NCBI RefSeq assembly: GCF_003171515.1
Contig: NC_089399.1
Location: 1,984,001 to 2,048,000, forward strand
DNA length: 64,000 nt
Direction: 5' to 3'
Origin: Pyrenophora tritici-repentis
Lineage: Eukaryota; Ascomycota; Dothideomycetes; Pleosporales; Pleosporaceae
The notes below the pieces were generated by a model. It saw nothing but the letters and a program-made list of their open reading frames with translations, had not been told where the DNA came from and ran no database searches. Shown piece after piece: positions 1-10,353 of the stretch; position 1 is the stretch's first letter, and each line of letters begins with the position of its first letter. The position numbers were made by a program, and so were the translations under genes.

Positions 1-1747
1 ATTGCAGATTTCTTGAGTCTACCCCCAATTTGGGTTGGGTGTAGTAGCTCTGTGATTTCTGCTAGATTGCTCAGCCTACTTGCGGTGATCCTCTCGTTAA
101 TCTTTCCTAAACAGCTTAATAGAGTGATAACTCTGTAGGCTTTTGGGATTGAATAGTCTGGTTTTGATGCCTTTTTAAGAACAGCTCCTGTAGCTTGTTT
201 CCAGCATTTTGGGTGGTATCCATAGTTGAATAGGAGTGAGAAAGCTCTAAACATTGTTTGCGGTTGAGCTTTGTACGCGGCTGTGATTATGTCTTGTGTT
301 ATTGCATCTGGTCCTGGGGTGCTACTTTTGACTTGACTTGAGCATGCTCGTTCTAGTTCAGTCGTGGATAGTGCTGGCCAATCCCATCTCTTTTCCTGGT
401 AGTTGGTGAATGTGGGCGCTTCGGTTATGGGCGGTGGTGGGAATAGCGTGTTGCGGAACGCTTGGCATTTCTTGTCGAATGATGTTTCTCCTTGTATAGG
501 TGGAATTCTTTCGACTTTGTTATCCTTTGTATATGCCATGGCTTTGTAGATTGACTGCGGGTCTTCCTTCTCTAGGAATTCATTCCAGTGTTTCCTTTTA
601 GCGTCTTTGATTGCCTTGTTGTAGGTGTTTCGTGCACGTAGGAAGTCTCTTTTCTCTAGGTAGGCGTCGTGTATCGCAGTAGTTTCGAGCTTTTCTTTAA
701 AAAATCCTTCTATAGTGGGAAGTGTCTTGTCGTAGCTTTGTCAGCTCTTTGTTCCACCAAGCTTTTGGTTTTGGACCAAGTCTAGTGATAGGGATAGCTT
801 TGTTTGCTGCAGTTTGGATTGCTTGAGTTATTGCTTTACCAATCTCTTCTAGCTGTTGCTCTAGCTCTGTATTGTTGCCGAGGAGGAGGTCCATTAAGTC
901 TGCCTTTCTTGGATCACTGATCTGGTCCATATCTTGCAAGGTTTGACTGTTTTGGATTGCCGTTTCTAGTTCTTTGTTGAAGGTGTCCCAGTTAGCCTTT
1001 GCAGTATTAAATCTGGGTTGGTTTGTCGGGTTTTCTACAAGGTCTGCGTTTGTTTGGATGGAGAATAGGAGGCCGTAGTGATCTGATCCAGTTTCAGGTA
1101 TAGTCTGCCAGTCCGTAGCTTTGCTAGCCAAGTCTGGAGTGACAAGTGAGAGGTCTAGGACTGTTTCTCTAGATAGGTGTGGTCTGAAGAATGTGCCTAC
1201 TCCTGGTGTGTTTAGGAGCTCTAGATCTTGTTCTTCAATCCAGTCAATAAATGGCTGTGCTCCTTGGCTCGTCGTTGGGCATAGCGGGTCCCACAATGGA
1301 TGGTGCTCGTTGCTATCTAGTACTAAAATAGAACTTGGCGGAAGCTTAGTGTTAAGTATAGCTCTGGGCAGTGTTTTTTCCCCTTCGGCGTTTGTTGGGT
1401 TGTATACGTTAAATAGGTTAAATTGGAAATTAGAACCTTTTATTGTAATAGCCATTGCGTCTGGGTCTTTTTGAAGTCGTTTTGGGTGAATGTCTCTGCT
1501 TCTAGTGTTCTAGATATATAAAATAGAACCCTAGGGCGGACGGGTAGGTTTGTTACTGGTAAGATCTGGATAAACGCAGTGTGATTTATGGATCTTGCTG
1601 TTGCGTAGTTGTCGTTGGTAGTTAGCCATGGCTCTTGAATTGCAATTATATCAGCTTTAAGTTCAACTGCAAGTTGCAGTGTAGACTCAGTCGCTGTAAT
1701 GCTCTGTTTGAGATTGACTTGGAGGATCCTAATGTTGTTCAACATTA
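1..1747 (-). pseudogene. LINE-A1 ORF2, endonuclease plus start of reverse transcriptase, frame-broken
   Basis: ORF2 encodes the endonuclease/reverse transcriptase that nicks target DNA and copies the LINE RNA. The start ATG overlaps the ORF1 stop in the pentanucleotide TAATG at 1743-1747. An APE-type endonuclease is visible: an N-terminal QVNL motif, an EPW motif, LDSNEHHP and a C-terminal SDHYGLLF. The RT 'fingers' begin before the sequence leaves the window. The frame breaks near 1470, where the other copy has an extra A, and near 700, where there is a longer A run. Both are homopolymer-type differences. In contrast, the five-C run at about 22-26 keeps frame here and is four C in the other copy. 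The domains are certain; whether the breaks are genuine is not. Confidence 0.85.
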
Positions 1748-2840
1748 AAATCCTGCGGGGATGCTCTTTGTTACTGCTTGGTAGAGTTCGCACTCTTTGC
1801 TGTTTGCAAAGTGGGGCTCTTTGCAGTTACTACAGTGGGGGAGTGTATGGTTGCAGGGTTTTCCTTTTGTATTACACACTGAGCATTTGTGTGTTGTAGT
1901 TGCATGTTCTTCTCCGCACAAATTGCATGCTGGTTGGTTTCGGCATCTAGTGGCTGGGTGGCCAAATTGTTGGCAGTTTAGGCATTGGGTAGATGCTGCT
2001 ATAGGCTTAAACTTTTCGGTGAAGAGAGTTTGTCCAAGGATTGTAATTCTACCACCAAGTCTGGCTGCGTCTTCGGCTGTTTTGAATGCTATTACAATAG
2101 AGCTGTTCTTCTTGTTTTGCCATTCTCTTGATATCCAGTATGGGTTGCCAGTAATTTGTAGTCCGTTGTTGTATGCTGGGATTTCTGTGTGGAGTATCTC
2201 TAGTGTCTCTGCTCCCTCCCATTCTGTTGGCACATTATGTACTACTACTTTCGTCCATGATTCTAGTAGTTGTACATTCTTTAGCTCAAACTTTTGATGC
2301 CATATATGCTTGTGTTGGACTAGGTATTCTCCTGAGTAGGTTGGAGTGGTTGTTAGAAGTCCAGTAGTTGTAGTAGTTTGTTTTGGGATAGATGGGATTC
2401 GGCCATAGTAGATGCTTGTAGAATTAGGTCCCTTGCCCAGAAGATTGCTTGGGTTGAGTCCTTTGCTCTTGGTTTCTTTTCTTGGCTGTTCTGGAATGGG
2501 TTTCTCTCTTGTAGTTATCTCTGGGGAGATGCCGCTGGTCTTTTATTTAGTGGTGGCTGAATAATTAACCTTGGTGTTTCTTGGTGGTCTGCTCGATGGG
2601 TGTTGTTGGGTTGTCTTGGTGCCTTTCGTCGGTCTCCATTTCGTCGTCCAGTGTGCTTGAGGTCCGGAGGTCTTCTGGTAGCTGGACTACGATAGTGTCG
2701 CTATCTGGGGCCATTTTAGCCTCTCTGTTGTCTTGTTGTTGTTGTTTCTTGGCTTGGTCTGTGCGTTTGCTTCTGAAAGTTCGGACGCGTCGCGTTTGGG
2801 GTACTAGACTCCTTGTATCTCCACAACCACGCGGCTGCAC
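1745..2840 (-). pseudogene. LINE-A1 ORF1 (gag-like, CCHC zinc knuckles), internally deleted
   Basis: ORF1 proteins of this LINE class bind the element RNA. The C-terminal part carries three successive cysteine/histidine knuckles (CLNCQQFGHPATRC, CNLCGEEHATTTHKC, CSVC...CSNC). The N-terminal part is charged and Q-rich. A 478-bp deletion joins the N-terminal region to the middle. Because 478 is not a multiple of three, the two halves lie in different frames, so this copy cannot make full-length ORF1. The likely start is the Met at 2840 (MQPRGCGD), with an alternative Met downstream (MAPDSD). Confidence 0.85.
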
Positions 2841-2937
2841 GGCTTGGGAGTAGTCGGAATCTATTTCTTTCGATGGATATAGTTGGTTTCTGATGGAGTT
2901 TCACGTGTTCGGAAAAAACTCGAAGTTGTGTGTGTGA

Positions 2938-3172
2938 AAATGGTACCTAGGACAGCCAACAGAAGACCTACAGAGAGACACTGTATAAAACTAAAACCAC
3001 AACCCTCTCCTTTGCCACAAGAGCCCGCTGCTACATCTCTTTCTACTTATCAAACTGCTCTTTAGCACCTGGCAACAAACAGATACAAGCTATCTTTTGT
3101 AGAAAAGCCAAAAACCATATTAGCGAACCATACCAGAAAACCATGTAAATTAGAAAAACCAAGATAGAACTG
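2938..3172 (+). mobile_element. LINE-B 3'-end fragment (5'-truncated)
   Basis: This stretch is the reverse complement of about 52868-53100, the end of ORF2 and the 3' UTR of LINE-B. It includes the characteristic ACCTGGCAACAAACAG stretch. It abuts the 5' end of LINE-A1 head-on. It stops before the terminal TAA-repeat tail seen in LINE-B, so it is truncated at both ends. It has no coding capacity of its own. Confidence 0.85.
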
Positions 3173-3499
3173 TTGACACGGCAAAGGTGTCGAATACTAG
3201 CAGTCGTTGCAACGAACAAAGTGTATAGTATTTGATTAGTAGTGAGCAAGAGCTGGATGGAGAGATCTCCATATGTACGGTTGCGAGCTAAGCGGGAAGC
3301 TTGGTCTAACTAGTGGTCCAAGCTTCCGGCCCGGAAAAACTCGCCGGGCTGGCTGTACGCGCATGTTCCGACACTGGCTTTTCTTCTTTTTGTGACGGCG
3401 TACAGTCAGCTCCCAAGTACCCCGAATCTGCTACAATATCCTGCTCCTAGAAAAGTATCTAGTTTCCTATTCCGGCTAACGCAAATACATGCAACCCAT
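3173..3499. other. Unassigned sequence, possible Copia-2 3' region
   Basis: No gene is seen. There is a short inverted repeat around 3297-3330 (AAGCTTGGTC/ACCAAGCTT type) and a GT-rich microsatellite just beyond, near 3510-3525. It lies downstream of a minus-strand Copia RNase H remnant, so it may be the 3' UTR/LTR of that old element. No partner LTR is in the window to confirm this. Confidence 0.3.
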
Positions 3500-4310
3500 T
3501 CATCCCTTGTGTGTGTGTGCATGTGTGTCCGTCTCAGTTCTCACCACAATCAATCGTGGGCTCGGTGCCATCGCTCGTAGGCTCGGTGCCTGTCTTGTTT
3601 GTAGGCTCGGTGCCTGTCTTGTCTGTAGGCTCGGTGCCTGTCTTGTTCGTAGGCTTGGTGCCTGGCTTTTCGTAGGCTCGATGCCTGTGGTGTCGCGATT
3701 CACCCATCCCTGTACACGAAGTTCGAGCTCGTTGGTGTCAATGAGATGCTCTAAAGCAGAGTTGCTCGCTGCCTTTGTCATCGCATCTGCTGGGTTGTCT
3801 CTGCCGTCAATCCAGCGGATATCCATGAGATCGTTGCGCTCGTATGCCTCGCGCAATGCCATGATGTCTATCATGAGACGTTTCTCCTTAGTAGTGCCGA
3901 GTTTGACGAGACAGTCGTACAAGGATCGTGAATCCGTGCATGCGACAATAGAGACCTTAGGGAAAGACAGTCGGTCCATAATCATGTCAATCGTGGTGCC
4001 GATGGCCAGTGCAATGTCAACGCCATGTGCCATTGCATAGATCTCCGATGCTAGAACGCTCCTTGTGACGCGTTTGCATTTAGTGGAGGACCAGTGAATA
4101 ATGTTGCCACGTATCTTAAAGCTGCCGTCTGAAGATGCAGTCTCGTTACCAAGAATAATAACGTATCCCATTTGAGAGCTCATGTCCTTGTTGTTGGCAA
4201 ACGAGGCGTCCACCATCGTGTATAGCTTGAGATCTTTCATCTCAATAGGCACGTAGCTAAGTCCGCGAGAGACGTTTTTCTTCTGCCAGTTAATGCGCTT
4301 ATTCAATCTG
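3500..4310 (-). pseudogene. Copia-2 RNase H/C-terminal Pol remnant
   Basis: This is the RNase H end of a Ty1/Copia polyprotein from a family different from Copia-1. Visible motifs are MVDASFANNKD, a serine-rich SSAE-equivalent (SVLASEIYAMAHG), ACTDSRSLYD and the C-terminal DAMTKAASN. The reading frame is cut at its N-terminal side by the left LTR of Copia-1, so RT and integrase are missing. Beyond the normal Pol end, the frame runs into tandem repeats encoding Q-A-P-S-L units, which are probably 3' UTR repeat rather than protein. The rest of Copia-2 is not found on the far side of Copia-1. Confidence 0.85.
3556..3690. repeat. 24-bp tandem repeat, about 5 units
   Basis: The unit is close to GTAGGCTCGGTGCCTGTCTT plus four variable bases, repeated about five times with small changes at the 3' side of the Copia-2 RNase H remnant. 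The 24-bp period keeps the frame open (QAPSLxTR units), which explains why the remnant's open frame looks long. Confidence 0.85.
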
Positions 4311-4553
4311 TGTTGAGAATACAGTCCGTAAGTGACTTGGTGGTATCAAGCGGAGGAGTAGTCACATGATTGGTGACACGTGCAGGTGGGTCCTAGCGGG
4401 GAGCTTGGACGCAGCTGCACGCAACACGGATCTACGAACGTGTGAATAGCTCCTTAGTCAATACAATACGAGTCGTACCACCACTACCGTTGTGCCTTAG
4501 AGAGCGCTCTATTAGGTAGTCATACTACTACTAATAGTGCCAGCTTCTCAATA
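4311..4553 (+). repeat. Copia-1 left LTR
   Basis: 243 bp beginning TGTTGAGAATAC and ending CAGCTTCTCAATA; the ends form a short imperfect inverted repeat (TGTTGAGAA/TTCTCAATA). It is almost identical to 15839-16082 and, in reverse, to 28615-28857. It lies immediately upstream of the primer-binding site. Confidence 0.95.
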
Positions 4554-4566
4554 GTTATGAGCCCGG
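4554..4566 (+). other. Copia-1 primer-binding site, likely internal half of initiator tRNA-Met
   Basis: Directly after the LTR comes GTTATGAGCCCGG. Its complement reads CCGGGCTCATAAC, the anticodon stem-loop of an initiator tRNA-Met (CAT anticodon inside GGCTCATAA). This is the site expected for half-tRNA priming as known for Drosophila copia, rather than priming from a tRNA 3' CCA end. The match is seen; the priming mode is inferred. Confidence 0.6.
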
Positions 4567-4614
4567 TTGCTCGTGCTCTACGATTCGGCGACCCAGATCA
4601 AGGTGATCTGAAGC

Positions 4615-4735
4615 CACGAAAGTCGAGACGAGCTTCTCGCACACGGAAGACGAGACGAGCTTCTCGCATACGAAAGACGAGACGGGCTTCTCGCACACGG
4701 AAGACGAGACGAGCTTCTCACACACCGAAAACGAG
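4615..4735 (+). repeat. 27-bp tandem repeat in Copia-1 leader, 4 units
   Basis: The unit is close to ACGAGACGAGCTTCTCGCAC plus seven bases, repeated four times between the primer-binding site and the gag start. The GAGACGAGCTTCTC core is partly self-complementary, so the transcript could fold into a row of small hairpins. Packaging or dimerisation would be a natural role, but that is inference. Confidence 0.8.
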
Positions 4736-5060
4736 CATACGGTTCCAGCTAGAGAAAGCTGAAGGGCGCAGACGCCAAAACGTTTACAAACCCACTAAAC
4801 ACCCCCTACACCTCGAAACCACACACAACTACGGCATTTGACGCGTCACAGACAGTCAAAAGCACAACCGCGAAGATGGGCAGCGACGACAGATACGATA
4901 AGGAGCCTAAGATCCCAAAGCTGACGAAGGAGAATCACGAGAAATGGTTCCGCAATAACAAACTGAAGCTGAAGGGAAAGGGAATCTTCTACACTATCGA
5001 AGTCACGAAGCACGCGTACGCCTGGATTGCACGACATGGAGCTGGCACCTCCACATCAAC

Positions 5061-7788
5061 CAGTGATCGGAATGGTCTGGTCTGGTCTGGTCTGAGGGTA
5101 CAGACCAGACCAGACCAGGTGCTTACATAAGGACCGGTCCGACCAGACCGGTCCGACCAACAAGACCGCCAAGAATGAGGCTGAAGCAAAGAAGGAAGCC
5201 GAGGAAATGTGTTTTACTACTGACTGTCAATCTAGTCGTCTTCGTTCTCACTATCCTCGATATCGCTGTTCCCCTCAGCTTGGGGCTTTCCATACCAGGC
5301 CCGGAGACACTCGCACGCTTCTATAATATCTGCCTTCAGCCTACCACGGCGATCGACGATAGTAAGCTTCGCGCTACTAAAAAGACGTTCGCATTCATCC
5401 GACATAGGCGAGATCGCAAACATGTCTAGAGCGAAGCGAGCGAGATCTCGTTGGGAGTCGTAGCGAGATAGCCAGTACGCAATAGCCTCATTGCAACCTG
5501 CCTCTTCGTTATGAAGCCGGTCAGTAGAGATGTATTTTCATACAAATCAGTTGTAGAAACTGGAGCGTCTATTCGAATGCGCTTATGTTCCCGCTGGCGA
5601 TCAATGCTGGGTCAGGATCTCTCTCCTTCCTGGCTGGTGGTGGCAGCATCTCGACAGGGTACCTTCCCTTATACTCTGTCTCCCAGAGATGCTTCACCGC
5701 TAATTGTGCGTTTTCAAACCACCTCTTCTTCTCTTCGTCGCCATGAAGAACCCACTCTTGCCTGAACCATCCCCACTTGCGATATGGATCAAGGATTTGA
5801 GCCGCATAATATGCCGGTGGAAGGTCAGTATCTTCAGGGAATCGATTTTGCCAATTCAGCTGCTGATTGTTATAGTACTCAACGCACTTTAACCAAGCAG
5901 CATCAGCGCAGCCTTGAAGGTACTTCCATGTAAAGTTGTTATCGTCCTCAGTGTGGATGTCGTGGTAGTGATCCTTCGTCTCGCTTATCTCCCGGAGAAG
6001 GCAGTCCAAAGTTGAAAACCAGTCCGCAAGTGACGTCTTCTTACCTTCAGAAAGCAAAGTTGCAGCATAGAAGTCTTTGAGAGCGAGTTCAATCTTTTCA
6101 AGCTCAAACCAGTGCTGTCCATCAAGCTTAAAGTTCGCGATCCCTACGGAGCCCTTTCCAGGTACATGACGAGCCGAGAAGAGCTCTAAACGTTCTCGAA
6201 CATTTAATGCACGTGTAATCGAATAAAACCATGAGTTCCAGCGGGTCGAGTTGTTCTGGATAAGCTCAAGCCCGTCGAATTGCGAAAGATCTCCGCCGAT
6301 AATAATTGTAGCAAACTCCTCACGCCGTTGTGGAGTAAGCCTGATGTATCGCACCAGGTTGTGAAGACGACCCAAACATCCGAACTTCTTCCAGAGCTCT
6401 TCCACCTTCGTATAGTCGCCACGTTGATGATGCTTCTCCAGCTTCGCAAGATACTTCTCACAGTTTCGCCCCATAAGGAACGCCTGGCAACAGAGGTTGA
6501 TGACATGGCCCAAGCAACGCAGCCGGCGATGACGACGTTGTTTTGACTTCATCCATGGGCAGAGATCCTTGAGTATAAACTCAACAGCGGTATCATTTGC
6601 CGAGGCATTATCCAGCATAAAGTATCCAATCTGATCTCCGCTAATGTCGTATTCTTCCAGCAATTCAAGGACCACCGATCCAAGATTCTCTCCAGTATGT
6701 TCGCCGTATATACGTCGCATACCTAAAGCGGTAACACGTCGCATGCCGGTAGTATCAATCCACATAGCGACGACGCCTAGGATAGCGTAAGGGTTTGGTG
6801 AAGTCCAGAGATCAAAGGAGATAGAGATCCTACTCCGTGAATGGTGTAGGTCCTCCCTAAGCTGTTGCTTCTTCGATATGAATGCATTCATTACCCAGCT
6901 TCGGATAGTCTTCGCAGCCTTCGGGAGGTGGTTGAGTAGTGCCGGATTTAAAAAGAGGAGTAGTTCACGAAAGTACTGGTTCTCTAATTGAAAGAAGGCG
7001 ATATGGCAGTACACAATCCAACGAATTAGAAGCTCTTTAAACTTCTCTACTGACTCCTTCCAGAAAAAGATGCTGGAAGCAGCCCATCCTTTTGCTGGTC
7101 GATTATAGACTTCCGTACAGAACCCTTTCGCTTGATGCCACTCTGGGGATCAATCTGGTGCTTCTGTTCCAGGTGATTCCGGATCCTAGAAGTGCCATTG
7201 ATGACAAACAACTCTTGCTTGCTCTTCCCAACCCTGCACTCATGGCAGTAATACACCTCTTTCTTATCGCTATCTCGAATGTATTGGAGTCCGTACTTCC
7301 AGATGTGTGATGTACCTTGACGGAAATCCTTCCTTGCAATTATTGCACGTTTCACGTACGTGATACCGCCCTGCACGAACTCATCTGGAGATTCGTGATA
7401 TTGAATAGGAGTGGGTGATAGTATAGGGGTGGGTGATGACGTGGGGATAGGAGATGGAGTAAGAGACGTTAAATCTAGTCTTATAATATTCGATGGGGAC
7501 GGTGAGGTTGGTGTTGAAGGCTCCATAACAATAGTATATAAGTAGGTTGTTAAGGACTTGATTGTTCTATGTAAGTAGAAGACTTACCTTGATCTTAATG
7601 ACTCATATTGTGCTAAATTTTCTGGCTAGATTAGTCTAAGATCTAGTCACGTGGACCTATTTATAGCCGGACCGGTCCGATCATCTAGACCGGTCCGACC
7701 ACGGTCTCAAAAAATCGCCAGACCAGACCAAGTCTTGGCGGTCTAGACCAGACCAAGACCAAGTCAGACCAGACCATTCCGATCACTG
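5061..7788 (-). mobile_element. hAT-1a DNA transposon, 2.73 kb
   Basis: It is bounded by perfect terminal inverted repeats CAGTGATCGGAATGGTCTGG and by an exact 8-bp target-site duplication, ACATCAAC, at 5053-5060 and 7789-7796. Inside the ends are arrays of GGTCT/AGACC and ACCGGTCCGACC motifs. It is inserted in Copia-1 gag. The sequence is over 99% like hAT-1c; differences are mostly one-base indels. Confidence 0.96.
5232..7526 (-). pseudogene. hAT-1a transposase, frameshifted
   Basis: It corresponds base for base to the 765-aa transposase of hAT-1c, which moves DNA by cut-and-paste using a D-D-E catalytic triad. At least three single-base deletions break it: a C near 7085 (joining the BED zinc-finger part to the core), a G near 5537 and an A near 5605. 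The intact central piece holds SFDLWTS, LDNASAND, the CLGH zinc motif and STRWNS; the C-terminal CERLFS dimerisation region lies beyond the last two shifts. Such a copy is probably inactive, but every lesion is next to a short homopolymer. Confidence 0.9.
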
Positions 7789-9977
7789 ACATCAACTGCC
7801 AACACCTCTCAAGACCCGGCCGGCACTGTCAACCCTACAGAACAAGCAAGCGTCCTAGGCCTGACAAGCGACTTCGAACGACTGGGAGGTACATGGAACG
7901 CTGAAAAGGCAAAGGAATACGACAAGGATGAGGCTAAGGCACTGTTCTACATCACAAACAGTCTCCTTGATGATGACGACGCTCTCGCAGACGAGTACGA
8001 GACTGCATCTGCCCTCTGGACCGCACTGAAGGTCAAGTACTCAAAGACTGATCAGTTGACAGCCAACAACATCATGACCAAGCTTCAGAACTTCACCTGG
8101 AAAGACGAGAAGGATGTCGACTACACGTGGGCAAAGCTAAAAGAATACCGCCGCAAGATTATTGCAGCTAAGCCTGCTGCCAAGGGACTCTACAATGATG
8201 AGGCACTTCTCCAGATCATGCTACGCGCTCTTCCAGAAAGCTACGGATCAGTAATCGACTATCTCGATGTCCAGACCTCTCTCACGGTTGACGAAAAGAT
8301 TGCTGCACTCCGCACGAAGGAGCTGCGACTGAACGACACGGCTGAGCATGCAAATGTAGCATTCCCGAAGTACCGTCACCCGAATGACCATAGAAGCTCG
8401 GACTCCTCGATGCGCGACCGCCCCCGTTCTACATCGCCTGAATTAGGCCCATCCACAGGATGCCTCCATTGTAAGGGAGAACACTGGGCCGAGACTGCAA
8501 ATACAAGGGTGAAATTCAGGAATTCGGAAGAAAACTTCGAGAGAAAGACGAAAGAGCTGAGAGACGCGCAGCCAAGTCGAAGAGACCTTCTAGAAATGAG
8601 AACAAGAAGCGATCTGACAAACCTGTCAAGCCTACAGTCAAGACAACCTCGAGGCGCAAGCATGGGTACGCAGCCAAGAATCAGGATTCTGACTCTGGAA
8701 CGGACAATGGCTCCTCAGGCACGGACAGCGAGACCAGCCACGAGTCTACATCCGTGGAAACAGAATGTACGCAACACTGCCATATCTCTGCGGAACAAGC
8801 TAGTAAAAGCACACCGGCGAACTGGATTGCTGATACTGGTGCTTCATCACACATGACTGACAAGAGAAACCTGTTTAGAGGACCGCTAAAGCGCACGCCG
8901 CTCACCACTATCCAGGTTGGGGGAGGATTTCTTCATTCTACCCAACGTGGTACTGTTATGATGAAGGCACTGGATGGGACAACAGGATTACTCCGAAAGG
9001 TTCTCTACGTACCTAAGCTCGGCGTGAATCTAATCGCAGCAAGACGGTTGTGTAGGGAGGGACTTCAAGGCATTTTTGATGACAAGAACATGTATTTTAA
9101 GGACAAATCAAGAATCGCAGTACAAGCAGCACAGAAGGACGGTCTGTACATCGTAAGCCACATTGCAAGCAAGTACTCAGGAAAGGCGTTTATTGCAGGC
9201 AAGACTCGGACCGACAGCAACGATCAAAGCACTGCGGAGGAAAGTCAGGAGACACAACCCGAGACACAATCCGACCAGGACCCAGACGAATCCGAAGAAG
9301 ACAAGTCCACGAAGAAAGATCGCCGGAACTACAGGCTAATGCACAGACGGTTTGCTCACTACGGCCCAGCAATGCTACGAAACCTGTATAAGGTAACGAC
9401 AATTGAAAAGATTAAAGTACCCCAGCCCACAGGCGCTTCTGTGACCCATGCCTTAAAGGCAAGATGAGGAATAAGATGAACAAAATCCTAGCAGAACACA
9501 AAAAGGAGGTACTAGCACTAGTATCTCTTGACTTAGCTGGACCGTTCCCTACATCACTCCGCGGAAATAACTACCTTATGCAAATAATCTGCAACCACTC
9601 CCGAAAGAACTGGTCGATACCACTGAAAACCAAGGACCAGGCTATCCTAGAGCTACGCAGATGGAAGGCAAAGGTAGAGCTCCAGACTGGGAAGAAGGTG
9701 AAGGCCTGCAGATCAGACAATGCGCCAGAACTAAAGCTTGTGATAAACCAGTGGGAAACTGAAGACGGGGTTCAGGCCGACTACACCGTAATTGCGAGCT
9801 CGAATCAAAATGGACCAGTGGAGCGAAGCATCCAGACTGCCGAACACGCAATGAGGGCAATGCTCGATGATGCACAACTTCCTATTGAGTTCTGGGACGA
9901 GGCCGCTGAGGCTGACGCCTACATCCGCAATAGACTGCCAACAGGACCGCTGGTCGAGGGAAAACCCACGTCTCCAG

Positions 9978-10139
9978 TAGACTCCGCAACAATCAATTCA
10001 ATCCGGTCACTCTCCTAGACCCACTTACCTATCTAGGTAGGGCTTAAACTCCTATAGGTAACTACTAGGCTTAAAGCGGTAATCAATCAATCCAATCTGA
10101 ACCTTCTAGGACCCACTTAATTGATTGTTGCGGACTGTG
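9978..10139 (+). mobile_element. 162-bp hAT-type MITE, copy 1
   Basis: It starts TAGACTCCGCAACAATCAAT and ends in the inverted form of CACAGTCCGCAACAATCAAT. The exact 8-bp duplication GTCTCCAG flanks it at 9970-9977 and 10140-10147. It is inserted in Copia-1 integrase, so it arrived after Copia-1. It is non-coding. Confidence 0.95.
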
Positions 10140-10353
10140 GTCTCCAGAGCAGGTATTCTCAGGGAAACGCCCAGGCGTAGACCAGTGATCGGAATGGTCT
10201 GGTCTGGTCTGGTCTGAGGGTACAGACCAGACCAGACCAGGTGCTTACATAAGGACCGGTCCGACCAGACCGGTCCGACCAACAAGACCGCCAAGAATGA
10301 GGCTGAAGCAAAGAAGGAAGCCGAGGAAATGTGTTTTACTACTGACTGTCAAT

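Larger units (their letters stand above)
1..2937 (-). mobile_element. LINE-A copy 1, non-LTR retrotransposon (Tad1/I type), partial
   Basis: Nearly identical to the copy at the right end of the window, in the same orientation. It holds the ORF1 nucleic-acid-binding protein, the ORF2 endonuclease and the first part of the reverse transcriptase; the rest lies beyond base 1. Compared with the other copy it lacks 478 bp inside ORF1 (junction at 2358/2359) and has several one-base indels. The 5' UTR seems to end near 2937, where sequence of another LINE family starts. The right boundary is inferred from that junction, since no target-site duplication was found. Confidence 0.9.
4876..9977 (+). pseudogene. 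Copia-1 gag-protease-integrase, interrupted by hAT-1a and frame-broken
   Basis: The chosen start (MGSDDRYDK) follows the leader. Gag is split by hAT-1a after about 61 residues and resumes at 7797. Next come a CCHC knuckle near 8460-8500 (CLHCKGEHWA, final Cys shifted out of frame by one missing base), an aspartic protease (WIADTGASSH, about 8825), the integrase zinc region (LMHRRFAH, then a Cys-x2-Cys pair near 9450) and the catalytic core with D (SLDLAGP), D (CRSDNAPE) and E (GPVERSIQ). A second one-base frame change lies near 9440. A MITE interrupts the integrase at 9978. Apart from the insertions, the lesions are single-base, so they could be sequence errors in an otherwise young element. 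Confidence 0.88.

Noticed and set aside
4557..4841. Open frame of 94 codons rich in Arg/Ser repeats
   Set aside because: It is only the 27-bp leader repeat of Copia-1 read in frame; it lies between the primer-binding site and the gag start.
5175..5429. 84-codon plus-strand frame repeated in every hAT-1 copy (also at 10297 and 46696)
   Set aside because: It is the antisense of the transposase C-terminus and the subterminal region; repetition comes from the transposon copies.
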